From the NCBI GenBank assembly GCA_963719165.1, contig CAVRAV010000001.1, positions 310,001-374,000 on the forward strand: 64,000 nucleotides of DNA, written 5' to 3'. The number at the start of each line of letters is the position of its first letter. The first letter of the stretch is position 1. The notes beneath the pieces were generated by a model, which ran no database searches, was not told the DNA's origin, and saw only the letters and a program-made list of their open reading frames with translations. The DNA comes from JAOUEA01 sp963719165. Its GTDB lineage: Bacteria; Actinomycetota; UBA4738; HRBIN12. Positions 17,968-26,468 of the stretch are shown here, in pieces. The translations under genes and the position numbers were made by a program.

Positions 17968-18092
17968 GAAGGGGGAGCCTAGCTCGCCCGGGGGATGGCG
18001 GATACGGCCGAAGGACGCAGGTTCGCGCCGAAGGTCCCGGCCCGAGCGGCTGTGCCGGCGGACCGTTCGGCCCGCGTAGACTCATGGATTCG

Positions 18093-18166
18093 CGGGGCGT
18101 AGCGCAGCCTGGTAGCGCGCGTGCTTTGGGAGCACGAGGTCGCGGGTTCGAGTCCCGCCGCCCCGA
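18093..18166 (+). tRNA. tRNA-Pro (anticodon UGG)
   Basis: Plus-strand cloverleaf: acceptor CGGGGCG/CGCCCCG, D-arm GCGC...GCGC, anticodon stem CGTGC/GCACG around loop TTTGGGA (TGG), T-arm GCGGG-TTCGAGT-CCCGC, discriminator A, no encoded CCA. The following FGE gene runs toward it from the other strand. Confidence 0.95.
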
Positions 18167-18199
18167 CCGGACCGGCTACCGCGGCCCACTCTGGGCCGA

Positions 18200-19150
18200 T
18201 CACCGCACGATGCAGCGGAACCCGATGTGGCTCGTCGAGGTGTCGATCGCCTCGCTCTGCCGCGCGGCGGGGCGGTACCGCAGGCAGTAGTTGGGAGCGC
18301 ACAGGTGCGAGCCGCCCTTGATCACCTTCCGTGGGATGTGGGCGCCCGGCTGATCGGCGACCAGGCTCGCTTCCGGGGATGTCGCGCGCGGGTTCTTCGG
18401 AACGCAGCAGGCGCGTTCGGGTCCGGCGGAGTGGCTGAAGTAATCGCTCGTCCATTCCCAGACGTTGCCGGCCATATCGAACAGGCCGTAGCCGTTGGGT
18501 GGGAAGCTCTTCACGGGTGATGTGCCTTCGAAGCCGTCCGTCACCAGGTTCTGCCATGGGAACTCGCCCTGCCAGGTGTTCGCCATCATCTTGCCCCTGG
18601 GCGCGAACTCGTCGCCCCAGACGAAGGTCGCGCCCGACAGGCCGCCCCGGGCGGCGAACTCCCACTCGGCCTCCGTCGGCAACGTCTTCCCGATCCACGC
18701 CGCGTACGCCTCGGCATCCTCCGGAGCGACGTGGGTGACCGGATGCCGCTCGCGCCCGTGCAACGTGCTCTCGGGTCCTTGCGGGTGTCGCCACTGGGCG
18801 CCCGGTCGATAGGTCCACCAGTTCGACGGCACCCGGAGGTCGACCGGATGCCCGGGAGGATCGAAGACGAGCGACCCCGGCACGAGGAGGCCCGGGTCTG
18901 CGTCGGCATAGTCCGCTGCGTCGGGCGTGCGTTCGGCGACGGTCTCGTACCCCGTGTCCTTCACGAACCGGCGGAACTCCGCGACGGTGACCGGGTGCTC
19001 GTCGATCCAGAACCCATCGACCTCGACCCTGCGGGCGGGCCGCTCCTCCGGGTAGAAGTCGTCCGACCCCATGGTGAACGCCCCCCCGGGCACGCGCACC
19101 ATGTTCTTCAGATCGGCCCCCGGTTCGAAACGGCGTGTGCTCGCACCCAT
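18200..19150 (-). CDS. Formylglycine-generating enzyme (sulfatase-modifying factor)
   Basis: 316 residues, the size of bacterial FGE. The family plan is complete: VPGGAFTMGSDDFYPEERP at residue ~20, WIDEHPVTVAEFRRFV, LPTEAEWEFAARGG, GLFDMAGNVWEW, and a C-terminal CAPNYC with Cys284 and Cys289, the pair that binds copper and oxidises the sulfatase Cys, then HIGFRC. FGE converts the Cys of C-x-P-x-R in sulfatases to formylglycine. The only sulfatase in view, nine bases upstream of this gene on the same strand, is a wreck, so this enzyme must have another client or be newly orphaned. Confidence 0.93.
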   Translation of the reverse strand: MGASTRRFEPGADLKNMVRVPGGAFTMGSDDFYPEERPARRVEVDGFWIDEHPVTVAEFRRFVKDTGYETVAERTPDAADYADADPGLLVPGSLVFDPPGHPVDLRVPSNWWTYRPGAQWRHPQGPESTLHGRERHPVTHVAPEDAEAYAAWIGKTLPTEAEWEFAARGGLSGATFVWGDEFAPRGKMMANTWQGEFPWQNLVTDGFEGTSPVKSFPPNGYGLFDMAGNVWEWTSDYFSHSAGPERACCVPKNPRATSPEASLVADQPGAHIPRKVIKGGSHLCAPNYCLRYRPAARQSEAIDTSTSHIGFRCIVR

Positions 19151-19159
19151 GATCCCCTA

Positions 19160-19637
19160 CTACTGACTCGCCATCGCGATCATGAGTCGTTCCTCGGGAT
19201 CGATGAAGTGGTCGTGATCGTCGTCGCCGAGATCGATCTGCACCCATCCGATCGCCTTCGTGTTCGGCCGCAGCGAGCTGTTGCCGGGGGCCGACGTGGC
19301 GGTCTCGGTGATGCTGCCCATCCCGACGGAGTGGTGATTGCGGCCGGATAGCAGCACGCGCCGGTCGGCGCGCATAGCGCCGTCGTGTGAAAGCGGTTGT
19401 ACTTCAGGCCGTCGGCGGCCAGCTGGTCGGCGGTCGGCGGTCGGCGTCTTGCAGGGGCCGCCGAACGTGTCGATGCCCCGACGCCGACATCGCCGAGCAG
19501 CACGATCAACACGTTTGGTGCGCCTGTTTGATCAGGGTGCTAAAGCTGGAAAGGGTCGTGCCACGCCAGTCGCCGAGGTCTCTGACCGTTGCCTCTATCA
19601 GCCGATCGTCCTGGGCGGAACCATTCCCGTGAGGCAT
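19160..19637 (-). pseudogene. Arylsulfatase remnant with internal deletion and frameshifts
   Basis: Read leftward from ATG 19637, which has a strong AAGGAGGA upstream, the pieces follow a known arylsulfatase: NVLIVLLGDVGVGAS, TFGGPCKTPT, ADGLKYNRFHTTALCAPT (the Cys of the C-x-P-x-R signature), LLSGRNHHSVGMGS, ITETATSAPGN. Then NTKA joins directly to IGWVQIDLGDDDHDHF and EERLMIAMASQ, which resembles the very C-terminus of ~780-residue arylsulfatases. About 600 middle residues are missing, and several frame changes break the N-terminal part. The enzyme cannot be functional. Its position, 10 bases before the FGE gene, shows the former sulfatase-FGE operon. Confidence 0.8.
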
Positions 19638-19880
19638 ATGGTCCTCCTTCGTGTGACCACCTTACCCGTGAGCGCGTTCCCACCTCCGACGATCAAAGCA
19701 CCGAGCGGCGTCTTCATGGCCTCCTGAATCGACCAGCCCGTCGGCGGGCTCGATGCATCACCGCGAATGACGCCCAGTTCGTCGTGCCTCGTGACACAAG
19801 GCGTATGATGGGTGCTTAGAGCCGCCCGGATGGGTTGTGGCCTCGCCTCTTCTTTACGGTTCCCAGTGAAGGGACGAGAT

Positions 19881-20153
19881 ATGTCCGGCTCGATCGAACA
19901 GATGGCGATCGCTTCCGCTCTGGAATCGATCGTGCCCGACCCCAACCTCCGCCTGGTGGGCTTCGCGATGATCGCGGAATGGCAACAGCCGGACGGGCAA
20001 CGCCTCCTCACGCGGTTGATCGGAGACGGTGGGAACCCGTGGCAGGCGAAAGGCTATTTCTACGATGGTCTAAGCAGGAGCTGGCCCATGGCGGAAGAGG
20101 GAGCGGTTCACCACAACCCGGGTCACCCGTCCGGTTGGCGGCGGCTGGACTAG
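19881..20153 (+). CDS. Hypothetical protein, 90 residues
   Basis: Starts MSGSIEQMAIASALESIV, has a strand-like LRLVGFAMIAEWQQPDGQRLLTRLIG and ends in a Trp/Gly-rich tail (HNPGHPSGWRRLD). I do not recognise a family, but the wording is gene-like and AAGGGACGAG precedes ATG 19881; a TATGAT at 19804-19809 could be its -10 element. Its stop codon overlaps the stop codon of the anti-sigma-like gene on the other strand. Confidence 0.55.
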   Translation: MSGSIEQMAIASALESIVPDPNLRLVGFAMIAEWQQPDGQRLLTRLIGDGGNPWQAKGYFYDGLSRSWPMAEEGAVHHNPGHPSGWRRLD

Positions 20154-20521
20154 CGGTCCAGCTCGAACCACGCGGTGGTGGGTTCCTCGGCAAAGCCCCA
20201 CCGGTCCGAGATCCGATCGACGATGCGGAGGCCCCAGCCACTCTCCGCGTCCGCATCCGGTGTCGCGCTGCGGTACGTGAAACCGGCCCCCTGATCCCGG
20301 ATCTCCACGCGGAGCCGATCGCTGGAGAGATCGGCTCGGACCTCGATCGTGCTACGGCGTCCCGCGTGGCGGACGCTGTTGGTCACGAGCTCCGTCACTG
20401 CGAGCTCCGCATCGTGGGAAAATGCCTCGGGGATGAGATCGTCGAGCATGTCGCGCAGAGCACTGCGGGCCAATCCTGGGGCGCGGGCATCGGAGGCGAG
20501 CCTGAGGACCAACTCACCCAT
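20150..20521 (-). CDS. RsbW-like anti-sigma ATPase domain protein
   Basis: 123 residues from ATG 20521, almost exactly a stand-alone GHKL ATPase of the RsbW/HATPase_c_2 type. Visible are the N-box ELVTNSVRHAG, DQGAGF as the G1 box, and SGWGLRIVDRISDRWG as the G2 box. Such proteins act as serine kinases and anti-sigma factors or as phosphorelay switches in stress control. No sigma factor or anti-anti-sigma gene is adjacent. An open frame extends to ATG 20665, but that extension is Arg/Ser-rich and unlike the family. Confidence 0.8.
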   Translation of the reverse strand: MGELVLRLASDARAPGLARSALRDMLDDLIPEAFSHDAELAVTELVTNSVRHAGRRSTIEVRADLSSDRLRVEIRDQGAGFTYRSATPDADAESGWGLRIVDRISDRWGFAEEPTTAWFELDR

Positions 20522-20780
20522 GGGCCGCACCTCCGGGCTCGATGGGGACGCGGATCCGCCCCTTCGTTCCGGCCGAAGCAGCGCCGAGCTCGCCCGCCAA
20601 CTGTAGACGGACCGCATCGCCAGGGCCGGGACAGGCGACCTCGTACCGCAGAACCATTGACCCATCCCTCTATGTGAGCTGGAGTAAATCTACCCGCCGG
20701 GGGATCTGTTGAAACAGGCGGGAAGGCTGGGGGAGTCGGTCAGGTGATGGTCATGGGTTCCGGCGCGATGAACGCCACGC

Positions 20781-21041
20781 TTACTGCGCCGGATCGTCGC
20801 TGGGTTCCTGCTCCGCGAGGGGTTCGACGGTGTCCTTCGAGCTGCGGCGTTCAACGTCAAGCGCATCAGCATCGGCGGAGCGGAGCGCGAGACCGAGAAC
20901 CTCGTGACCACAGTCATAGGTCTGCCGCTCGCGGCTGTCCGGTGCCTGACGCAACGCCTCGTCGTCGGCGCGCCCGTCGAACGCGAGGTCCACGAGCGTT
21001 CCCTCCCCGCAGATCGGACAGGTGGTCGTCTCCTCCGCCAT
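20781..21041 (-). CDS. Small zinc-binding protein
   Basis: 86 residues from ATG 21041: MAEETTTCPICGEGTLVDLAF, an acidic linker, YDCGHEVLG and an acidic, charged tail (DVERRSSKDTVEPLAEQE). The CPIC plus CGH could bind one zinc. Similar short proteins are common in actinobacteria, without known function. The frame remains open upstream to 21200, but the added part is not family-like. GGCGGAGGAG is inside the start, so the ribosome site is not clear. Confidence 0.65.
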   Translation of the reverse strand: MAEETTTCPICGEGTLVDLAFDGRADDEALRQAPDSRERQTYDCGHEVLGLALRSADADALDVERRSSKDTVEPLAEQEPSDDPAQ

Positions 21042-21252
21042 GCGCCTTCCATACCCCACGCCCGGCGAGACACACATCCCCGGGAGTTGTGTCAGAACCA
21101 AAAGAATGGGGACTAATGAGCTGAGCTGGAGGCGATGGTCGACGAGTCGCGTCAGATGCCGGACGGGCAGCCGCGAATCTATCTCGACGTTGTAGGCCAA
21201 TCGTGGGATGCTCCGTGCGTCTGCGTCCTACCGCACATGGAAAAGGAAGAGC

Positions 21253-23416
21253 ATGATCAGGCGCATCGGTGTTGTGACCTCGTTCGCGATGGCGACGGCG
21301 TTCGCACCCGTCTTGATGACAACGGCGACGGCCTCTTCATGCGCCTATGACGGAACGGACCACGTCAGCGTCGCAGTGGGCACGGCGGGGGATAGTCTCT
21401 CCGTCGGACCGGGGGACACCATCGAGTTCAACCACGTGCCCTGCGGGGGCGCGAACGTCACCAACACGGCAACGATCGACGTGACGGGCGGTGGAGGGAG
21501 CAACGACTTCACGCTCATCGATCCCGCCGGCTTCGTTCCCGGCGCCGGGACTGACAACGAGATCAAGTTCACGGTGAACCTCAACAACGGATCCGATTCG
21601 TTCACGGTCGTCGGCACGTCAGGAGGGGATACGTTCCTGTCCGTTGGCGGGGGCATCGACGCGAACGGTGACGGCGACGACGACATCACGTACACCAACA
21701 CGTTGCTCACGCTGAGGGGTCTCGGCGGAAACGACGTGCTGACCGGCGGTGCCGGGCCGGATCTCCTGGTCGGGGGGAGCGGCAACGACGACTACGTAGG
21801 CGGCGGGGGCTCCGACACGGCCGATCTCTCCGGCGGTTCCAACCTGAAGGTTGATCTTCAGGCCGGGACCGGAACCGGCGACGGGATCGACACCTTCACG
21901 TCGGTGGAGAACGTGATCGGCTCGCCCGGCAACGACTCGCTCACCGGAGACGTGGGACGAAACATCCTGCAAGGTGCTGGGGGTAACGACATGCTCGTGG
22001 GCGCCGGCGGGGACGATGACCTTCTGGGCGGCGCCGGGACCGACACGGCCCGCTTCTCGAGCGCGGTGAACGCCTCGTTGGCTGCGAGTTCAGCCACCGG
22101 CGAAGGATCGGACGTGCTTGCGAACATCGAGAACCTCACGGGGTCGTCGGGCGACGACACCCTCATCGGGGATACCGGGCCGAACGTCCTCAAAGGCGCG
22201 GCGGGCGACGACACCCTTTCCGGACGCGAGGGCAACGACGTCCTCCAAGGTGGGCCGGGACTCAACACCGCCGACTTCTCGACGATCGCCGGAGGCGTCA
22301 AGGTCCTGCTCGGCACCGGACGCGCCACCGGTCAGGGCGCGGACACCCTGGCCAAGATCCAGGGCGTGAAAGGGTCCGCACAGAACGACACGATCGTCGG
22401 TTCGGGAGCGAACGAAGCCCTCGCGGGCGGAGACGGCAACGACACCATCGTCGGCGGGCTCGGTAACGACACCCTCGCTGGAGGTCCGGGCACGGATACG
22501 GTCGATTACTCAACCGCCCGCAAGGCCGTGGTGGCCAACATCGGCGGCGCGGCGACCGGTCAAGGGACGGACTCCCTCAGCGGGTTCGAGCGACTGATCG
22601 GGTCCAAACACAACGACCGGCTGAGCGGCGGGGCAGGCCCCGACCTGATCGACGGACGGGCGGGCTCCGACCGTCTAACCGGTGGGCCCGGCGACGACAC
22701 GCTGGTGGGCAGGAGCGGCAACGATGCGTTGGATGGCGGGCCCGGGACCGATACCGTGAGCTACGGCGGCTCGAAGAGGGCGGTGGTCGTGTCGTTGCTC
22801 GCGGGCACCGGCATGGGCGAGGGGACAGACACGCTCGGGGGGATCGAGCGCGTCGTGGGCTCCGCCAAGAACGACTCGTTGCGAGGTGGGAACCTGAACG
22901 ACGCCCTCCTGGGCGCCGGAGGGAACGATCGCCTCACAGGCCTGGGGGGCAACGACACGCTTGGACGGCGGCGCCGGGCGGGACAGTGTGAACTACGGCG
23001 CAGCGGCCGGCGTGAACGTGAACCTGCAGAAGGGCACGGCGACGGGGGAGGGGAAGGACAAACTCTCCGGCATCGAGAACGTCGAGGGCGATTCTCAGCG
23101 CGACGTGCTCGTCGGCGACGGGCACGCGAACGTCCTGGTGGGCAACAACGGCAACGACGTGATCCGGGGCGGAGGCGGCAACGACAAGCTGTCCGGGGTC
23201 GCAGGGAACGACCGGATCGCCGGCGGACCGGGGAACGACACCCTCAAAGGTGGCGACGACAACGACGCACTCAACGGCGGACCCGGCCTGGACACGTGTG
23301 TGCAGAACCAGGGGTCGGGGCCTCTGACCTCGTGCGAACGCCCCAAGCACGGTCGGACGTCAGCGGTGGGCGTCTGGGCCGCCGCACAGGCCGCCAAGGC
23401 GTCGTTCGCGGGTTGA
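21253..23416 (+). CDS. Secreted protein of glycine-rich calcium-binding (RTX/hemolysin-type) repeats, frame break near 22970
   Basis: A Sec signal peptide (MIRRIGVV...TTATASSC) leads into a beta-rich N-terminal part and then many nonapeptide repeats of the GGxGxDxLxGG kind (GGNDVLTGGAGPDLL, GSGNDDYVGG and so on), which form Ca2+-binding beta rolls outside the cell. The gene starts at ATG 21253 after AAAGGAAGA. Near 22970 the frame shifts: NDTL should continue as DGGAGRDSVNYG, and an extra G in CTTGGACGG explains it. After that the repeats go on to the stop at 23414-23416, giving about 720 residues. The extra base may be a sequence error. No type I secretion genes are adjacent. Confidence 0.8.
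21715..23285 (+). repeat. Coding tandem array of RTX-type nonapeptide repeats
   Basis: Blocks of three to five nonapeptides, each near GGxGNDxLx, alternate about every 105-110 codons with a spacer of the form DFS-(15-20)-GTGxGTDTLxGIE-x-ViGSxxNDxL. At least seven such super-repeats are visible in the protein, and the DNA repeats with them imperfectly. Repeated sequence makes this a likely place for assembly slips. Confidence 0.7.
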
Positions 23417-23428
23417 CCGAACCGAGCC

Positions 23429-23746
23429 TCACGCCGTGATCGAGCGGGCGGTGGCGGTGACGACGGCGGCGACCACCACGACTACCAAGATCGGTGCCTT
23501 CATCCGGATCGCCACCGCAGCCGCGCCGACGCCCAGGATCCGCGCGTCCACAACGAGCTGCCGACCCGAGCCGAACGTGTTGATCGCGACCAGCGCGGAG
23601 AGCATCGCTGGGGCGAGCAGGGCCAGCATCCGGTCGATCTTGGGGGGCAGCGGTCGCCCGCCCATCAAGATCGGGCCGAGTGCCTTGATGGCGATCGTGG
23701 CCACGCCCACGAGGGCGACGACGATCCACGCGGTCGTGGCGCTCAT
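23429..23746 (-). CDS. AzlD-family branched-chain amino acid exporter subunit
   Basis: 105 residues with three to four hydrophobic helices; wording such as IAIKALGPILMG and PKIDRMLALLAPAMLSALVAINTF is typical of AzlD, the small partner of AzlC in branched-chain amino acid (and azaleucine) export. It overlaps the azlC stop by four bases (ATGA on the minus strand). It is convergent with the repeat protein, 12 bases away. Confidence 0.85.
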   Translation of the reverse strand: MSATTAWIVVALVGVATIAIKALGPILMGGRPLPPKIDRMLALLAPAMLSALVAINTFGSGRQLVVDARILGVGAAAVAIRMKAPILVVVVVAAVVTATARSITA

Positions 23747-24450
23747 CCGCCCTTCCTGGCGGCCGGGGTCTCGGGCGGGTCGGTGCGGAGCCCAAGCAGG
23801 CACGCGAGGCTCGCGGCCACGATGGGCACGCCCGCCGGCGTGAACGGGGTCAGAACGAGGGCTATCGCGGCGCCGGCTACGGCCGCCTGCCGCGCGGGAT
23901 GCGACCGGAGTTGCGGCACCAGGAGTGCCAAGAAAAGCGCGGGGAAGGCCGCGTCGAGTCCCCATCTTGCCGGGTCGCCGATCAGGTTGCCGAACGCCAC
24001 ACCGAGGACCGTGCCCACGACCCATGCGACGTAGATGGTGAGCCCGGCCCCCACCAGCACCTTCGCGTTGAATCGCCCGCCACCCTCGGCCGCGATGGCC
24101 CAGGATTCGTCCACCACGAGCTGGCCGTGCAGGAAGCGCGACCACCAGCCGCCGGTGATGTAGGGCGCGACGCTCACGCCGATCGGTGCGTACCGGGCGT
24201 TCAGGAGGACCGCGGCCGCGACGGCCGCGGCGACACCGCCCCCGGTGCTCAGTACCGAGATCGCCGCGAACTGCGCCGACCCCGCGAACGTCGTGGCCGA
24301 CATCACGACCGGCGCGAGCGTCCCCATCCCGGAGGCGCGGGCCAGGACGCCGAACGAGATCCCGAAGCCGAACACCGCAACGCTCACCGGCAGGGTCTGC
24401 CGCACGCCGTCGCGATGATCGCGTGCCCGGGGCGCCTCGCCTTCCGCCAT
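23743..24450 (-). CDS. AzlC-family branched-chain amino acid exporter
   Basis: 235 residues, about seven hydrophobic helices. Characteristic segments are LPVSVAVFGFGISFGVLAR, the SATTFAGSAQFAAISVL helix, LLNARYAPIGVSVAPYI and DESWAIAAE. Together with the overlapping small subunit it should export valine, leucine or related compounds. The start at 24450 leaves a normal AzlC N-terminus. Its regulation is not visible; the divergent neighbour is the HExxH protein. Confidence 0.9.
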   Translation of the reverse strand: MAEGEAPRARDHRDGVRQTLPVSVAVFGFGISFGVLARASGMGTLAPVVMSATTFAGSAQFAAISVLSTGGGVAAAVAAAVLLNARYAPIGVSVAPYITGGWWSRFLHGQLVVDESWAIAAEGGGRFNAKVLVGAGLTIYVAWVVGTVLGVAFGNLIGDPARWGLDAAFPALFLALLVPQLRSHPARQAAVAGAAIALVLTPFTPAGVPIVAASLACLLGLRTDPPETPAARKGG

Positions 24451-24491
24451 GGCGGCCCATGCTAACGGCGAGCCTCGGTAGCCTGCCGGCG

Positions 24492-24950
24492 ATGAACATC
24501 ACGTCGGCCGTCCCGGAGCTATCCCCGGAAGCGATCCGCGCGCTGCTCGCGGGTCTGCCGGAACCCGGTGGTTACCTGGTGCACGTGAAGTACCTGCGGT
24601 ACCGAAACAAGCCGCACCTCTCGGCGTGGACCGATTTCACCGAGCGGTCGATCACGCTGCAGGTGCCCGAGCCGTTCTTCCCGTTCGGCGAGGTCGTTCC
24701 CTACGGCGCCAAGCGCCGTCCGGGGAACGGCAAGATGCGCTTCATCTGGCTGACCGAGGGCGTGACGTTCCGCGAGCCGCGCGAGGTGCTCCGATTCCTT
24801 TACTGCCACGAATGGATGCACTGGTACTTGCGCGAATGCCTCGGGCGGAAGGCCGCGGCCGAGACCACGTGCGACCGGTTCGCGTTGGCGAACTACCTGC
24901 GTGACGAGGTCACACTGAAGGACGGGGCGTCGGCGCTCAGGCGCCGGTAG
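24492..24950 (+). CDS. Small putative metallopeptidase-like protein with HEWMH motif
   Basis: 152 residues with no signal peptide. Residue ~113 onward reads LYCHEWMHWYLRECL, an HExxH zinc site inside a helix, followed 15 residues later by AETTCDRFALANYL whose acid or Cys could be the third ligand. The N-terminal half is a beta-rich block with YLVHVKYLRYR and ITLQVPEPFF. The size fits SprT-like or mini-gluzincin proteins, but the family is not certain and no substrate can be inferred. It converges with the DtxR-type gene and overlaps it by 14 bases. Confidence 0.65.
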   Translation: MNITSAVPELSPEAIRALLAGLPEPGGYLVHVKYLRYRNKPHLSAWTDFTERSITLQVPEPFFPFGEVVPYGAKRRPGNGKMRFIWLTEGVTFREPREVLRFLYCHEWMHWYLRECLGRKAAAETTCDRFALANYLRDEVTLKDGASALRRR

Positions 24951-25638
24951 GTTCCACCCAGATCAGCCCGGCGACCTCTTGGGCCAGCGCGAGGTCGTGG
25001 CCGGCGACCCGGACCGCTACGGCATCGGCGCCCGGCATGCGCTCGGCGACCTCGACGGGTGCGCCCATCACGAGGCCGTAGTCGTTGAGCCTGCGGAGCA
25101 GGTCGGGCGCGTCGTGCTCGGCGACCTCGGAGATGCGGCGGACCGCCGCGGGGGTTCCCACCGGCAGCTCGGCGAGCGAGGAGAGCGTGCCGTAGGGCGC
25201 CCTCCGACCCGGTATGAGGTTGCCGTGAGGGCACGTGCTGGGGTGACTCAGGTGCTCGTCGAGGCGGTCGGCGACGCTCTGAGAGACGCCGGGCGCGATC
25301 TCCTGGGCGGCGAGGTCCGCGGAGGCCCAGTCCATGCCGAGCGCGTCGGTCAGCCAACGCTCCAGCAGCCGATGCGTGCGCACGATGGTCTCGGCGAGCT
25401 CACGCCCCTTGGGCGAGAGCCGGACCGTGCGATCCGAGGCGACCTCGATCCAGCCGTCTGCCGCCAACCGCTTCAGGGTGACGCTGATGGTGGGGGCGCT
25501 CACGCCGACCCACTCGGCGATCCGCCCCGGCCGCACCGACGGTTCTTCGAACTGGATGTAGTAGATCGTCTCGAGGTAGTGCTTCACGGTCTCGGGCCGC
25601 AGGGATCTCGCGGGGGAGTCGGTGGCCGACGCGCTCAT
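24937..25638 (-). CDS. DtxR/MntR-family metal-dependent transcriptional regulator
   Basis: 233 residues with three parts: an N-terminal winged helix (YLETIYYIQFEE, then VSAPTISVTLKRLAADGWIE), the dimerisation and metal domain (SVADRLDEHLSHPSTCPHGNLIPG, the usual Cys/His ligand wording), and a C-terminal SH3-like FeoA domain (GAPVEVAERMPG...VAVRV). These regulators repress metal uptake or storage genes when bound to Fe2+ or Mn2+. The NRAMP-like gene 10 kb away is one possible target (inference). ATG 25638 is chosen; ATG 25647 is in frame three codons earlier. Confidence 0.9.
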   Translation of the reverse strand: MSASATDSPARSLRPETVKHYLETIYYIQFEEPSVRPGRIAEWVGVSAPTISVTLKRLAADGWIEVASDRTVRLSPKGRELAETIVRTHRLLERWLTDALGMDWASADLAAQEIAPGVSQSVADRLDEHLSHPSTCPHGNLIPGRRAPYGTLSSLAELPVGTPAAVRRISEVAEHDAPDLLRRLNDYGLVMGAPVEVAERMPGADAVAVRVAGHDLALAQEVAGLIWVEPTGA

Positions 25639-25648
25639 GGGTCGCATC

Positions 25649-26332
25649 CTATGCCGTGGACGTCGCGGTCCCCGCCCCGATCGCGCTCCGCAGCAGGATC
25701 GAGAAGTGCTCGACGCGAAGCTTCTGCCGCTCGGCGTTGCCGCCGCCACGGTGGAACAGGCCCGGGTCGAGCTCCTCGGTGACGAGCGCGTCCTGGATGG
25801 AGCCCGAGAGCCAGTCCACCATGGACGCGATCATCTCCAGGTCCACGTCGTCGCGTACCTCGCCCCGGGCGACGCCGAACTCCACGAAGTCGAGCGTCCC
25901 GTAGGGGTCCTCGCTCACCAGGAAGCGGTTGATGTCGCGCTTGAGCGCGAGGTCGGTGCTGTACGTGCCGATCAGCGAAACGCGATAGGGGACGTAGTCC
26001 TCGCGCACGAGGTGCTCGGTCCGCTCGAGCCAGTACGTGACGACGGGGAAGAATCCTTGCGAAAGTACGTCCTCGGGGGCATCGAGCCAGGCCGGCATCT
26101 GGAACGTGGCCCGCTTGTACGCCTCGAAGAAGAGCCCGGCCTTGGAGCCGAAGTGCTGGAACACGGAGCCCTTGGCGATGCCGAGCTCCGAGGCGAGCTC
26201 ATCGACCTTGGCGCCCTGGTACCCGTGCTCGGCGAACCGGCGCATCGCGCACGCGACGATGCGCTCGCGTTTGGCCTGGGTGCGTACCTCGCGCGCAGGA
26301 TCGACCCGGGTCGTCACGGTGCCGGTGGCCAT
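25649..26332 (-). CDS. TetR-family repressor, divergent from the corrinoid operon
   Basis: 227 residues. The N-terminal helix-turn-helix is standard: AMRRFAEHGYQGAKVDELASELGIAKGSVFQHFGSKAGLFFEAY. The C-terminal ligand domain (~residues 80-215) is all-helical and unassigned. ATG 26332 gives a short basic lead-in; an in-frame ATG 26380 overlaps a palindrome that is probably its operator, so the shorter form is preferred. It is transcribed away from the corrinoid genes; two related palindromes in the shared upstream region make it the likely controller of that operon and of itself. Confidence 0.88.
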   Translation of the reverse strand: MATGTVTTRVDPAREVRTQAKRERIVACAMRRFAEHGYQGAKVDELASELGIAKGSVFQHFGSKAGLFFEAYKRATFQMPAWLDAPEDVLSQGFFPVVTYWLERTEHLVREDYVPYRVSLIGTYSTDLALKRDINRFLVSEDPYGTLDFVEFGVARGEVRDDVDLEMIASMVDWLSGSIQDALVTEELDPGLFHRGGGNAERQKLRVEHFSILLRSAIGAGTATSTA

Positions 26333-26364
26333 GCGCACCAGCCTAGGGCCTGGGAGGGCTCGTG

Positions 26365-26381
26365 TATGACCTCGGGTCATA
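26365..26381. promoter_or_regulatory. Operator-like palindrome 1 (TetR candidate)
   Basis: A perfect inverted repeat with 7-bp arms, TATGACC-TCG-GGTCATA. It lies 33 bases upstream of the chosen TetR start and about 42 bases upstream of the -10 of the corrinoid operon. It shares TGACy-N3-rGTCA with palindrome 2. Confidence 0.6.
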
Positions 26382-26422
26382 TTTCCGGTACCCCGGCCGT
26401 TTCCACATCTGCGTGGGGTTCC

Positions 26423-26428
26423 TATCCT
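26423..26428 (+). promoter_or_regulatory. Candidate -10 element of the corrinoid operon
   Basis: TATCCT on the plus strand, 81 bases before the GTG start at 26509, lies between the two palindromes. No convincing -35 box is visible 17 bases upstream, so this is a weak single-element call supported mainly by position. Confidence 0.35.
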
Positions 26429-26453
26429 GAGCGGGTGCCGGACGACAGATCCG

Positions 26454-26468
26454 GTGACTCGAAGTCAC
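26454..26468. promoter_or_regulatory. Operator-like palindrome 2 (TetR candidate)
   Basis: A perfect inverted repeat with 6-bp arms, GTGACT-CGA-AGTCAC, 88 bases (centre to centre) from palindrome 1 and sharing TGACy-N3-rGTCA. It lies in the predicted untranslated leader of the corrinoid operon, where a bound repressor would block elongation or form a loop. In RNA it could also fold as a hairpin. Confidence 0.55.

Noticed and set aside
21715..23285. CRISPR-like array
   Set aside because: The repetition is in coding periodicity (nonapeptides) with imperfect DNA repeats and no short constant spacers.
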